A stretch of 64,000 nucleotides of DNA, taken from the NCBI RefSeq assembly GCF_019972315.1, contig NZ_BLIZ01000001.1, forward strand, positions 1,128,513 through 1,192,512. The letters are read 5' to 3'. This DNA comes from Geobacter sp. AOG1. Its GTDB lineage: Bacteria > Desulfobacterota > Desulfuromonadia > Geobacterales > Geobacteraceae. Of this stretch, positions 32,763 to 41,285 are shown one piece after another. The notes under the pieces are model-generated. The model saw only the letters and a list, made by a program, of their open reading frames with translations, searched no databases and was not told where the DNA came from. The translations under genes were made by a program, and so were the position numbers. Numbering within the stretch: the first letter of the stretch is position 1; each line of letters starts with the position of its first letter.

Positions 32763-35288
32763 ATGAAGCGCTATTTTTCCGATAACTCCCTCCTCCAGTT
32801 GCGGGAGTCGATTGACGATGCCGGCGGGAACGAGGTCTTCTTCCTCGGCCGGACCGACGAGACCAGGCTGGTGATCGAAGTCGAACCTCTCGCCCGGGGG
32901 AACCGGGATGCCGTGGCCGCCATCATGATCGCCACCTCCTTTGGCGATGTGGTCATCCACAATCACCCCACCGGTCACCTTACTCCCTCCCAGGCCGATC
33001 TGGAGATTGCCTCCATCTTGGGGAACCAGGGTGTCGGGTTCTATATCATCGACAACCGTGCCGAACGTTGCTACCAGGCGGTGGCCCCCTTTGCCCGCAA
33101 AGCGGTGGAACATCTTGCGTTTCCCGAGGTGGAGCGGTTCTATGCTTCCGACGGTCCCCTTGCTGCCGGTCTCCCCGGCTACGAATACCGGGAGGAGCAG
33201 ACCCGCATGGCCTTTGCCGTTGCCGAAGCCTTCAACGGGGAGAAGGTGGCGGTAATCGAAGCAGGGACCGGCACCGGCAAGTCCCTCGCATACCTTCTCC
33301 CCGCTGCCCTCTGGGCCACCCGCAACAAAGAGCGGGTGGTCATCTCCACCAATACCATCAACCTCCAGGAACAGCTCACCCGGAAGGACATTCCCTTTCT
33401 GCAGAGCCACGGTGGCCTGGAGTTCAGGGCCGTCCTCGTCAAGGGGCGGAGCAATTACCTCTGTCTCCGGAAATTGGCGACGGTCAAGAGCGAGCCGGCC
33501 CTTTTCAAGGACGAGGCTGCCGAGGAACTGGATGCAATCCTGGCCTGGAGCGACATAACCCGGGACGGCTGCAGGAGCGACCTCACGTTCATCCCCCGGG
33601 ACGATACCTGGGAGGAACTCTGCTGCGAGGCGGACCAGTGCGGCCGGGTCAAATGCCCCCACTATGCCCGCTGTTTCTTCTATACCGCCCGCCGTGCCGC
33701 CGCCAGCGCTGACCTCCTCGTGGTCAACCATTCCCTTCTCATGGCCGATGTGGCGGTGCGCCAGGAGACCGGCTACTCCTCCACGGCCATACTTCCCCCC
33801 TTCGAGCGGCTCATCGTCGACGAGGGGCATCACTTGGAGGACGTGGCAACCAGTTATCTTTCGAACCAGGTGACCCGCCAGGGGCTCGTGAAGCTGTTCG
33901 GCAAGCTTCAGCACCCCCGCAAGCCCCAGCGCGGGCTCCTTTCCCAGCTTTCCCTGCAGCTTTCACGGGAAGTCCCGGAGGCGCTGGACGATCTCTACAT
34001 GGAGATCGCCGCCATCCTGGAAAGCCGCCTCATCCCCCGCCGCGCCACGCTGGTGGAACGGGCATCCGGTACCCTGGACGCCATCGGTCTTGCCCTCCTT
34101 ACGCATATGAAACGGACCGGCGACAAAGTGGGGGAGCAGAAGCTCCGCGTCACCCCGGCGCTCTATGCTACCCCCTTCTGGCAGGAGACGGAAGACCGGG
34201 TCCGGGAACTGGCCCGGGAGCTGGCCGATTACACGGCGGCACTGCGGGGATTCCTCAAGGCATGCGGGAAACTCCCGGACAAGGCGGCGGAAAAGCTTGC
34301 GGGAAGTCTCATCGATCTGAAGGGGGTCGCGGGGCGCCTGGAAGGGGTGGTGGAACAGCTTCTTTTTTTCGCGGGGCGTGAGGAGGGTTTCTGCCGCTGG
34401 TTCGAGGTGAGCCGGGGACAGCGGGGGATGATGGTGCGCCTCTGCTCGTCCCCCCTGGAAGTGGCTGAATCACTCAAAAAGGTGGTGCTGGACAAATTCC
34501 GGACGGTGGTCGTTACCTCCGCCACCCTGGCGGTGGGGGAGAAGTTCGACTACCTGGAGCGGCGGACCGGCATCAGTCTTCTCCCCCGGGAACGGGTTAC
34601 GGAACTGCTCCTTGCCTCTCCCTTCGATTACGGTCGCCAGGCCTTCGTCGGCATCCCCGCCGACCTGCCGGAGCCGACCTCCCCCGCCTTCGAAGCAGCC
34701 CTCGGCGAGGTACTGCTGGAGGGACTGACCATATCCCAGGGGCGCGCCTTCGTCCTCTTCACTTCCTACGACCTGCTGAGCAGGGTCCATGGGCGATTGT
34801 CGTCCCCTCTTGTGGCCAGGGGGCTGACACCGCTCCGGCAGGGGGAACTCAATCGGCACCTCCTCCTCTCCCGGTTCAAAAAAGAGCAGAATGCCGTGCT
34901 GTTCGGTACCGATTCGTTCTGGGAGGGGGTGGACGTTCAGGGGAGGGCGCTGGAACTCGTGGTGATCACCCGGCTTCCCTTCCGGGTTCCGACCGAACCG
35001 ATCCTGGAGGCGCGGGCTGAGCATATCACCCGGATGGGGGGGGACCCGTTCATCGAGTACACAGTTCCCCAGGCGGTGATCAAGTTCAAGCAGGGATTCG
35101 GACGGCTCATCCGGAGCCGGGACGATCGGGGGGCGGTTCTGATCCTGGACAGCCGGGTGCTCTCCAAGAATTACGGACGCTATTTCCTCCAGGCACTGGC
35201 CGGGGTGGAGCCGGTCAGGGAAAAACGGGAGGAGGTACTGGCGCGGATGGCTGCCTTTTTCACCCCTTCTCCCGCATCAGGCGCTTAG
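32763..35288 (+). CDS. DinG/XPD-like helicase with N-terminal JAMM (RadC-like) domain
   Basis: An 841-residue protein. Residues about 1-110 form a Prok-JAB/JAMM domain with the full zinc signature H66-x-H68-x7-S76-x2-D79 (HNHPTGHLTPSQAD) and an upstream acidic EVFF. Then comes a superfamily 2 helicase of the DinG/XPD type: Walker A EAGTGTGKS (about 156), four-Cys Fe-S region (CLRKL, CCEADQC, CPHYARC), Walker B VDEGHH, and a C-terminal half ending with motif VI-like QGFGRLIRS. The helicase would unwind 5' overhang DNA or R-loops; the JAMM domain may be a metallopeptidase or a nucleic-acid-linked regulator. The gene overlaps the convergent 35260 gene by 29 bp. Confidence 0.9.
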   Translation: MKRYFSDNSLLQLRESIDDAGGNEVFFLGRTDETRLVIEVEPLARGNRDAVAAIMIATSFGDVVIHNHPTGHLTPSQADLEIASILGNQGVGFYIIDNRAERCYQAVAPFARKAVEHLAFPEVERFYASDGPLAAGLPGYEYREEQTRMAFAVAEAFNGEKVAVIEAGTGTGKSLAYLLPAALWATRNKERVVISTNTINLQEQLTRKDIPFLQSHGGLEFRAVLVKGRSNYLCLRKLATVKSEPALFKDEAAEELDAILAWSDITRDGCRSDLTFIPRDDTWEELCCEADQCGRVKCPHYARCFFYTARRAAASADLLVVNHSLLMADVAVRQETGYSSTAILPPFERLIVDEGHHLEDVATSYLSNQVTRQGLVKLFGKLQHPRKPQRGLLSQLSLQLSREVPEALDDLYMEIAAILESRLIPRRATLVERASGTLDAIGLALLTHMKRTGDKVGEQKLRVTPALYATPFWQETEDRVRELARELADYTAALRGFLKACGKLPDKAAEKLAGSLIDLKGVAGRLEGVVEQLLFFAGREEGFCRWFEVSRGQRGMMVRLCSSPLEVAESLKKVVLDKFRTVVVTSATLAVGEKFDYLERRTGISLLPRERVTELLLASPFDYGRQAFVGIPADLPEPTSPAFEAALGEVLLEGLTISQGRAFVLFTSYDLLSRVHGRLSSPLVARGLTPLRQGELNRHLLLSRFKKEQNAVLFGTDSFWEGVDVQGRALELVVITRLPFRVPTEPILEARAEHITRMGGDPFIEYTVPQAVIKFKQGFGRLIRSRDDRGAVLILDSRVLSKNYGRYFLQALAGVEPVREKREEVLARMAAFFTPSPASGA

Positions 35289-35727
35289 CGGCGAAGTTGT
35301 AGCACTGGAAGTAGGATAGGATCGTCAGGATGAAGGAAAAGTAGATGACGCTCAAGATGAACCGGTCCTGGGGCGCCTTGAAGATGAAGGTGATGAAGAA
35401 GATGAAGACGGCCGTCTTGATGCTCTCGCCAATGATCCGCTTGGTGCGGAGCACCTTCAGTTCCTCGACGGAAAGACCATCGGCACAGGAGTCCACCTCC
35501 CGTTCTGCATCCCGACCGGCAAGCTTGTTGAGAGGGTAGAATAAAGCAAGCTGAATGAGCAGCGTCACAACGACGCTGTGGAGAAAGCGCTGGGGGCGCC
35601 CCTCCGCCTGCAGGATGGTTTGGAAATTCATCGCCATGTAGACGAGGAGAATCACGAGGAACACCTGCACCACCAGATAGATGGTGGTCAACCGCCGCAA
35701 CCGTTTAAAATCAAAGCTTTTTGCCAT
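35260..35727 (-). CDS. Membrane protein, four helices, unknown function
   Basis: A 155-residue protein with four hydrophobic segments (about 15-38, 48-66, 100-118 and 122-140). Charged loops contain GRDAEREVDSC and LRTKRIIGE. No family recognised. GGAGAAACC precedes the ATG. Its 3' end overlaps the end of the helicase gene, which is convergent. Confidence 0.7.
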   Translation of the reverse strand: MAKSFDFKRLRRLTTIYLVVQVFLVILLVYMAMNFQTILQAEGRPQRFLHSVVVTLLIQLALFYPLNKLAGRDAEREVDSCADGLSVEELKVLRTKRIIGESIKTAVFIFFITFIFKAPQDRFILSVIYFSFILTILSYFQCYNFAAKRLMREKG

Positions 35728-35910
35728 GGTTTCTCCAGAATTAACAGGATGTTATTCAACTGCATGCAGGGCATACCATAACAAATCAAATAGCGTTTTA
35801 CAAGTAAAAGAATGCACGTTCTCTGGACTTCTTCCCAAGCCGGGAGAAATTCCTCTGGGTGCCCAGCCTGTCTCCGCTCCCTTTCCCATAATCACCTCCG
35901 TACACGAAAA

Positions 35911-35934
35911 AGGGGCGGTCTTTCGACCACCCCT
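35911..35934 (-). terminator. Terminator of the PpcA-like gene at 35959
   Basis: Ten-bp stem with loop TTTC; on the minus strand it is followed by T6. The stem is nearly the same sequence as the terminator at 32695-32718. Confidence 0.85.
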
Positions 35935-35958
35935 TTGTCAGGCTATTGAAGAAGCATT

Positions 35959-36228
35959 CTATTTTTTGTGACACTCACCGCACTTCGTCGGTCCCTGCTT
36001 CTTCGTTTCATGGCACCCCTTACAGAGCTTGTGTGCCGCATCCTTGCCGAGAGTAAGCTTCCCCGGATTCCCTGCACCGTGGCACTCCTTGCATTCCATG
36101 GCTGCGCTGTGCCCCTTGTGGTTGAAGGTAACATCGCCGTTCTTCGCCTTCATGGTCACCGTATCGGCAGCAGCCGCCGTCGTCGCGGCAAAAGCGACCA
36201 TCAATACACCAGCCAAAATCCTTTTCAT
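35959..36228 (-). CDS. PpcA-type triheme cytochrome c7 (paralogue 2)
   Basis: An 89-residue precursor; signal peptide ends AAAA-ADTV. Three haem motifs CKECH, CKGCH and CGECH, axial histidines in FNHKGHS and DAAH, and the C-terminus KKQGPTKCGECHKK identical to the gene at 32267. The middle differs (GAGNPGKLTLG in place of EKGPGKIEGFG). GGAGG precedes the ATG. It is next to a third copy at 36315. Confidence 0.88.
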   Translation of the reverse strand: MKRILAGVLMVAFAATTAAAADTVTMKAKNGDVTFNHKGHSAAMECKECHGAGNPGKLTLGKDAAHKLCKGCHETKKQGPTKCGECHKK

Positions 36229-36314
36229 ATTCCGCCTCCTAAATGGTTTTTGTTAAATCGTGTCTAATGTAGTTGCGCATTGATAACTTGTCAAGTCGTT
36301 TCGGTGTCGTGCAT

Positions 36315-36581
36315 CTATTTCCGGTGGCAGGCTTCGCACTTGGTCGGCCCGTGCTTCGTCTCGTGACACCCCTTGCAGAGTCTGTGGGCCGTGGCTTTGT
36401 TGATGTCGATCTTGCCGGGTTTCCCTCCGCCATGGCAAACCTTGCATTCGAGCCGGGCATTGTGCGCTGCATGGTTAAAGGTGACATTTCCGTTTTTCGC
36501 CGGCATGACGACCGTATCGGCAGCCACTGCCATTGTTGCGACACATGCAACCATCACTGCACCAGTCAGAATTCTCTTCAT
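36315..36581 (-). CDS. PpcA-type triheme cytochrome c7 (paralogue 3)
   Basis: An 88-residue precursor with signal peptide ending AVA-ADTV. Haem motifs CKVCH, CKGCH and CEACH; axial histidines in FNHAAHN and TAH. The C-terminus is one residue shorter (KHGPTKC rather than KKQGPTKC). It starts upstream of paralogue 2 and the pair is tandem, 86 bp apart. It has more neutral residues than paralogue 1, so its redox potential could differ. Confidence 0.88.
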   Translation of the reverse strand: MKRILTGAVMVACVATMAVAADTVVMPAKNGNVTFNHAAHNARLECKVCHGGGKPGKIDINKATAHRLCKGCHETKHGPTKCEACHRK

Positions 36582-36660
36582 GGATCTGCCTCCGCATGAG
36601 AATTGTTAATGCTGGCTAAATGTATTCTCGTAATGAAAGCTTGTCAAGCGTTTACCTCCC

Positions 36661-37377
36661 TCACGCCACGGCCCTGGCCACGGTAACCGCCCGGACTTCC
36701 GCTGCGCCCGCCCCTTTCAGCATTCGGGCGCACTCGGCCACCGTGCTTCCCGTAGTAAAGACGTCGTCTACCAGGATAATCCGCCTTCCCTCTACCCGGG
36801 ACGGAGCTCTGACGGCGAACGCCCCGCGCACATTGGCCGCACGCTCAGTAGCGGCAAGGTTGACCTGGGGTTCGGTCCAGCGGATGCGGCGCAGGCAGGT
36901 GCGGTCAAGGGGCAGTCGCAATTGGCTGGCCAGCACCTGGCCGAGCAGCACCGCCTGGTTGAACCCGCGCTGGCGCAGGCGCCGGACGTGAAGTGGCACC
37001 GGTACCACCAGGTCGGCAGCAGAAACAGCGGCCCAGGGGGCGAGAGTTTCGGCGGCAATCAAACCGAGGGGACGAACAAGCTGGACCCGCCGGTCATATT
37101 TGAAGCGATGGATCATGTCCCGGATCGGGCCGTCGAATTGAGCAGCGGCCCGGGCGGCGTCGAAGCGGGGGGGAGATAGGGAGCAGGCGCCGCAGCGGTG
37201 GTCGGAGCCGCCGATGGTTCCGAACGGCTTCCCGCAGAGTTCACAGAGGGGAGAGGAGATAGGGGTGATGGCATCCCGGCAGTTGGCACAGATGTGGAGC
37301 GGGCCAGCCGCCGGGATAAAGGTGCGGCAAACGTGGCAAAGGGGAGGAAAGAGAATATCGAGAAAGGCCCGCAGCAC
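36661..37377 (-). CDS. comF: ComF-family phosphoribosyltransferase
   Basis: A 238-residue protein from GTG at 37377 (in frame with CTG and TTG alternatives; the RBS is weak, so the start is uncertain). The N-terminal part has four CxxC-type zinc ligands (CHVC, CANC, CELCGKPF, CGAC). The C-terminal phosphoribosyltransferase domain has VVPVPLHVRRLRQRGFNQA and the PRPP motif IILVDDVFTTGST. ComF proteins are linked to DNA uptake or to purine/nucleotide salvage. It lies 8 bp after the LUD-domain gene, so the two are one transcript. Confidence 0.88.
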   Translation of the reverse strand: MLRAFLDILFPPLCHVCRTFIPAAGPLHICANCRDAITPISSPLCELCGKPFGTIGGSDHRCGACSLSPPRFDAARAAAQFDGPIRDMIHRFKYDRRVQLVRPLGLIAAETLAPWAAVSAADLVVPVPLHVRRLRQRGFNQAVLLGQVLASQLRLPLDRTCLRRIRWTEPQVNLAATERAANVRGAFAVRAPSRVEGRRIILVDDVFTTGSTVAECARMLKGAGAAEVRAVTVARAVA

Positions 37378-37385
37378 CCGCTGGC

Positions 37386-38039
37386 TCAGAGGCCCAGGTC
37401 TTCGTTCACCACCACCACCCGCACGTCGGTCAGGCGGGGCTTCCGCTCGATGACGGTGGTAATGCGGCAGATCCGGTCCGGCGAATTGCAATCGGAGCAG
37501 AAACCAGTCTTGGCGCAGGGGGTGTTGTAGTTGAGCCGTTTGGCGTTGGGGGGGGAGGCCCAGTCCTTTACCCGCTTGATGGCTGCGTTAACGTCGCCGT
37601 CCACCAGCTTGTTCCGACCGACAACCACGATCACCTGCCGGGGGCCGAAGAACATGGAAGCGGCCCGGTTGCCGACGCCGTCGATGTTGACGAGAATGCC
37701 GGACAGGGTCACGGCGTTGCAGCCGGTCAGGAACAGGTCGCAGGTCAGCTGGCGGCGCATGATGGCGATCCTTTCTTCCGGGGAGAGTCCCGGCACGCTA
37801 TGGATGAGCAGCTCCTTCCCCTGCCCGCGGAGTTCCTCGATGACCTGCAGGTCCGCAACCGACAGGGAGCCGCCGAATCCGACCGTCTGGGCGGCTGCCG
37901 CTTCCTTGAAGATGTAGTCCCGCGCGAACGCAGCAGTCGGGCAGTAGACGGCGTCAAAGCCGTTCTTGCCGAGGGATTCCACTGCTTTTTCACACTTCTG
38001 CTGGTGGGTCCATGCCACCAGTTCCTGAGTTTGTGTCAT
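37386..38039 (-). CDS. LUD-domain protein (LutC/YkgG-like)
   Basis: A 217-residue protein of the LUD (DUF162) family: VGFGGSLSVADLQVIEEL and VGNRAASMFFGPRQVIVVVG are family blocks. A C-terminal Cys cluster CAKTGFCSDCNSPDRIC could bind a metal or Fe-S centre. LutC-type proteins work with LutA/LutB in lactate oxidation, but no lutA/lutB pair is beside it here. The ATG at 38039 (GGAGG before it) is preferred to a longer frame; it overlaps the previous gene's stop by ATGA. Confidence 0.85.
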   Translation of the reverse strand: MTQTQELVAWTHQQKCEKAVESLGKNGFDAVYCPTAAFARDYIFKEAAAAQTVGFGGSLSVADLQVIEELRGQGKELLIHSVPGLSPEERIAIMRRQLTCDLFLTGCNAVTLSGILVNIDGVGNRAASMFFGPRQVIVVVGRNKLVDGDVNAAIKRVKDWASPPNAKRLNYNTPCAKTGFCSDCNSPDRICRITTVIERKPRLTDVRVVVVNEDLGL

Positions 38040-38833
38040 GCTTCGCCTCCGTTGGAAATAATTGCCGGCCAAGCTGCCGGGTCCTGCCGGTAGTAACGGC
38101 TCAGTTCCTCGTAGAGAGCCAGATGATGCTCTTTAAGCCCTCCAGGGTTCTCGAAGAACGCCTCCGTTGCCACGGCAAAGAACTCCGCCGGGCTTTCGGC
38201 GCCGTAGGGGTCGAGCACCAGGATACCCCCCCGGTCGACTTCCTTCTTCAAACGCTCGTATTCAGCCTCAAGGGTTCGCTGCCAGTGCTTCCGGACGGCA
38301 CGCCGGGGGAAAAAGGGTGCCGCGTCCGTGATGCCGTCTTCGGCGTCCAGCTGGTGGGCGAACTCATGGAGCACCACGTTGTAGGCACCTTCACCGTCTA
38401 CCCCGGCCATTTGCACATCTTCCCACGATAGCACGAGGGTTCCCTGCTCCCATGATTCGCCGCTGCGCCGGTCGGTTCCCGTCGTCACCACCCCCGACTC
38501 GTCCATCTCCTCGAAGGGAGCCAGGTACTCGTCCGGATAGACGACGATGGAGGAGAGCCCGGGATAGTAATCGGTCTCCCGGTGAAGCAGCAGCAGGCAG
38601 GCCTGGGCAGCGATAATCACCCGAATCGCGTCGGTCATGGAGAGGCCTCCCGCACCTTCGAACTGCTTCTCGGCCAGGAAGACCTGGATGTGCCCCTTGA
38701 GTTCCTGCCGGTCGGCGGTTGGCAACGAGTCGTAAATGGGGACCTCCCGCTCCAGTATCCGTTCCCAGTCGTGGGGGAACGGCTGGCTCCGGAGGCGTTT
38801 GCGACGTGAAGCGGTGATGAGGAGCATGGTCAC
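38036..38833 (-). CDS. mtfA: MtfA-like zinc peptidase
   Basis: A 265-residue protein of the MtfA (DgsA anti-repressor, M90) family. The zinc peptidase motif is HEFAHQLD, and AESPAEFFAVATEAFFE supplies the third ligand region. In E. coli MtfA binds the regulator Mlc; here the target is unknown. It has no signal peptide. Its stop overlaps the LUD gene start and it overlaps the thioesterase gene by 4 bp. Confidence 0.86.
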   Translation of the reverse strand: MTMLLITASRRKRLRSQPFPHDWERILEREVPIYDSLPTADRQELKGHIQVFLAEKQFEGAGGLSMTDAIRVIIAAQACLLLLHRETDYYPGLSSIVVYPDEYLAPFEEMDESGVVTTGTDRRSGESWEQGTLVLSWEDVQMAGVDGEGAYNVVLHEFAHQLDAEDGITDAAPFFPRRAVRKHWQRTLEAEYERLKKEVDRGGILVLDPYGAESPAEFFAVATEAFFENPGGLKEHHLALYEELSRYYRQDPAAWPAIISNGGEA

Positions 38834-39606
38834 TCACCTCGGTCGGTGGGGAACGCTTGCCAGCGGCTGACGAGCCGGGTCAGTTCCCGACCATCCTGCT
38901 CGTTCACTAGTTGGTGGACGAAGCAGTGGTTCGCCTCCTCTCCCGCCGGTGCGCAACGGGAGATGACCCAGTCGCCGTAGAGCGCCTCCGCCCGGAAGGC
39001 AATTTCCAGCTCAGCCAGGCGGAAGCCGTCGGCCACCGGTGGGGGGACCGTTTCCAGCGCCCACTCGGCATAGACCACGTTGTTCACGTGACGGTTCAGG
39101 TCGAGATCGGAGCGGCGCACCCGGAATGGCATCTCGCTCACCGCTTTCTTCAGCCGGGGGAGCGGCCCGAAATCGTCGTCCATGACCCGCCGCGGAAGGA
39201 GGGGATAATCGGGGAGGTGGTCGGCAAGGCGCACCGGCTTTCGGGTCGCCAGGTCAACCACCGCCCAGGAACTGGTGGCGAGCGCCAGCGGCGTATCGTC
39301 GGCTGCCAGTACCTCGAACTCGCGGCAGGAAAAGAGACCTTCCCTGCTGGAGGGCCAGCTGCGGATGCGGACCACCGCACCGGTCCCCACATCCCCCACG
39401 AACAGCAGGTGGTAACGGGAAATGACCCAGGTAAGGTTGTGCGCCATGAGATCGCCGACCGAAACACCCAGTTGACGGGCATGATCTCCCGCCACGTCCT
39501 GCAGATAGTTGAGGAGCGCAGTCGGGCGGAGTTTTCGCGCCAGGTCCACTTCATAGGTTCGGACCCGGAACTGTTTCTCGTAGATGAGATCGGTCGGGAG
39601 GTTCAT
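38830..39606 (-). CDS. Acyl-ACP thioesterase
   Basis: Hydrolyses acyl-ACP or acyl-CoA to free fatty acids. The 258-residue protein has two hot-dog domains, as in plant-type FatA/FatB: the first at about 10-130 (YEVDLARKLRPTALLNYLQDVA), the second at about 150-255 starting RVRRSDLDLNRHVNNVVYAEW, which carries the Asn-His catalytic pair. It is cytoplasmic and is joined by a one-base overlap to the GDSL esterase gene upstream. Confidence 0.87.
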   Translation of the reverse strand: MNLPTDLIYEKQFRVRTYEVDLARKLRPTALLNYLQDVAGDHARQLGVSVGDLMAHNLTWVISRYHLLFVGDVGTGAVVRIRSWPSSREGLFSCREFEVLAADDTPLALATSSWAVVDLATRKPVRLADHLPDYPLLPRRVMDDDFGPLPRLKKAVSEMPFRVRRSDLDLNRHVNNVVYAEWALETVPPPVADGFRLAELEIAFRAEALYGDWVISRCAPAGEEANHCFVHQLVNEQDGRELTRLVSRWQAFPTDRGE

Positions 39607-40205
39607 CAGAAGGCCCCGCTTTTGTGGAGCAGTCGGGTCAGGGCCATGGCCAGCTGCCGGTAGCCGGTGCCGTTGGGGTGGATGTAGTCTGCCTTGAGGG
39701 CACGTGATCCCAGGATGCGGGGAAGGGATTTGCCGTCGTAGGGGATGCCGAACTCACCGGCAATCTCGCCGTAGTATGAGGGGGGGTCCATGGTGAGGCT
39801 GAAGGCGGGCACTCCTACGAGGACTACGGAGATCCCCCGCTCCCGTGCCATCCGGATCATGGCGCGCAGATTGCTAGCCGTCTGCTGGCTGTCCAGGTGG
39901 CGAATAATGTCGTTCCCGCCAAGGCAGAGAATCATGAGTGCCGGTCGCTCCCGGTCGAGCACCTCGGGAAGCCTGGCCAGACCCTCGGCGGTCACCTCCC
40001 CCGGTACCCCGGCGTTCACTACCCGGAAGCCGGTTTCCCGGGCAAGAACCGTCGGGTAGCTCTCTTCCGGGGTGGCGCCGGTGCCGTGGGTGATGCTGTC
40101 TCCGAAGGCGAGCACCACCCCTCCTGGCGGGATGGGGGGAACCTTGGGACGGGACGGGCAACCGGTCAGGAGCACCAGAACCGCAATGGCGGCAAGAAAA
40201 CGCAT
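39606..40205 (-). CDS. GDSL-type esterase/lipase lipoprotein
   Basis: A 199-residue esterase with a lipobox (LLTGC, Cys16), so it is probably attached to a membrane facing the periplasm. SGNH blocks are all there: GDSITHG, an early Gly in NAGVPG, GGNDI and the C-terminal DYIHPNG with catalytic Asp and His. It resembles the TesA/arylesterase group. It precedes the acyl-ACP thioesterase with a one-base overlap, so acyl hydrolysis is a common theme. Confidence 0.88.
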   Translation of the reverse strand: MRFLAAIAVLVLLTGCPSRPKVPPIPPGGVVLAFGDSITHGTGATPEESYPTVLARETGFRVVNAGVPGEVTAEGLARLPEVLDRERPALMILCLGGNDIIRHLDSQQTASNLRAMIRMARERGISVVLVGVPAFSLTMDPPSYYGEIAGEFGIPYDGKSLPRILGSRALKADYIHPNGTGYRQLAMALTRLLHKSGAF

Positions 40206-40214
40206 CGTTTCCCC

Positions 40215-41219
40215 CTATCCCCGTACCGTTCCGGCCATAACCCCGGCACCATTGGGAAGCTCAAGGGGAATGCGCCGCACATCCGTGAGACCTGCGGCAG
40301 TCAGCATCTCTTTCAGTTCTCCTTCGGCATAGGCCTGCCCATGGGGGGTCCCCACGAGCATGTTGAGGGAGAAGAGGGCGGGGAACAGGGGGCCGTCCAG
40401 GGTATCGTCCAGGATGAATTCCTGCACCAGGAGAAGTCCCCCCGGCTCCAGGGCAGTTACGGCTCTTCGGAGCATTACGGCGCACCCTTCCGGTCCTTCG
40501 CCGTGGAGGATGTGGGAGAGCCAAGCGACATCATAGCGCCCCTCAATTTCCCGGGCGATGAAGTCACCGTCGGTGAAGGCGATCCGGTCGGACAGGCCGA
40601 AGCGGGCGATGGTTTTTTCCGCGAAAGGGCGCGTGGTGGGGAGATCCACTACCACTGCCGTGAGCTCCGGATTGTGGAGGCAGAAATGGATGGCATAGGT
40701 GCCGGGGCCTCCGCCCAGGTCGAGGAGCCGCCGGCGGCCAGTGAGATCGATACGGGGGACGATGCAGGGGGCCATCTGCATGGCCAGGTTGAACATCCCC
40801 ATCTCGAAGCTCTCCCGGGCCTCTTCGTCGGCAGCGTGGGAGACCCGCTCCCGGACCGGCGCGCCGCTGGCTACAGCCTTGTCGAGGTGGATCCAGCTCT
40901 CCATCAGGTGATGATGGTGCATGACGATGTGGCCCAGATAGGCGGGGGACGATTTAGACAGGTACTCAACGGCGAAGGGGGTGGCTGCGTAGCTCTCCCC
41001 CCGCTTTTCGACGAGCCCCATTGCTGCCAGGGCGTTCAGGAGCATGGCAAGCCCCCGGGGGTCAAGCTGCAGTCGGCCTGCCAGTTCTGGAGCGGTTGTC
41101 TCTCCCTCCGCCAGGGGGGTGAAAATATCCAGCTTCACCCCGGCGTGAAGGGTGCAGATGTTCCAGTACCCCCCGGAGAACTGCAACAGGTCAGGCACGG
41201 TCCAAGTCTTGTTTTCCAT
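40215..41219 (-). CDS. SAM-dependent methyltransferase (O-methyltransferase family 2)
   Basis: A 334-residue protein with an N-terminal winged-helix dimerisation domain (about 1-110) and a Rossmann SAM domain with motif LLDLGGGPGTYAIHF, as in acetylserotonin/caffeate-type O-methyltransferases. HILHGEGPEGC holds a His near the usual catalytic position. Substrate unknown. AAGGAGA precedes the ATG. It sits between the GDSL esterase and the Omp85-like gene on the same strand. Confidence 0.85.
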   Translation of the reverse strand: MENKTWTVPDLLQFSGGYWNICTLHAGVKLDIFTPLAEGETTAPELAGRLQLDPRGLAMLLNALAAMGLVEKRGESYAATPFAVEYLSKSSPAYLGHIVMHHHHLMESWIHLDKAVASGAPVRERVSHAADEEARESFEMGMFNLAMQMAPCIVPRIDLTGRRRLLDLGGGPGTYAIHFCLHNPELTAVVVDLPTTRPFAEKTIARFGLSDRIAFTDGDFIAREIEGRYDVAWLSHILHGEGPEGCAVMLRRAVTALEPGGLLLVQEFILDDTLDGPLFPALFSLNMLVGTPHGQAYAEGELKEMLTAAGLTDVRRIPLELPNGAGVMAGTVRG

Positions 41220-41285
41220 GGCATTCTCCTTGTGCTCGTCTGCTCCAAAGAGGTTATTTCATTGGGGATGAAAATTTGACGGTCT

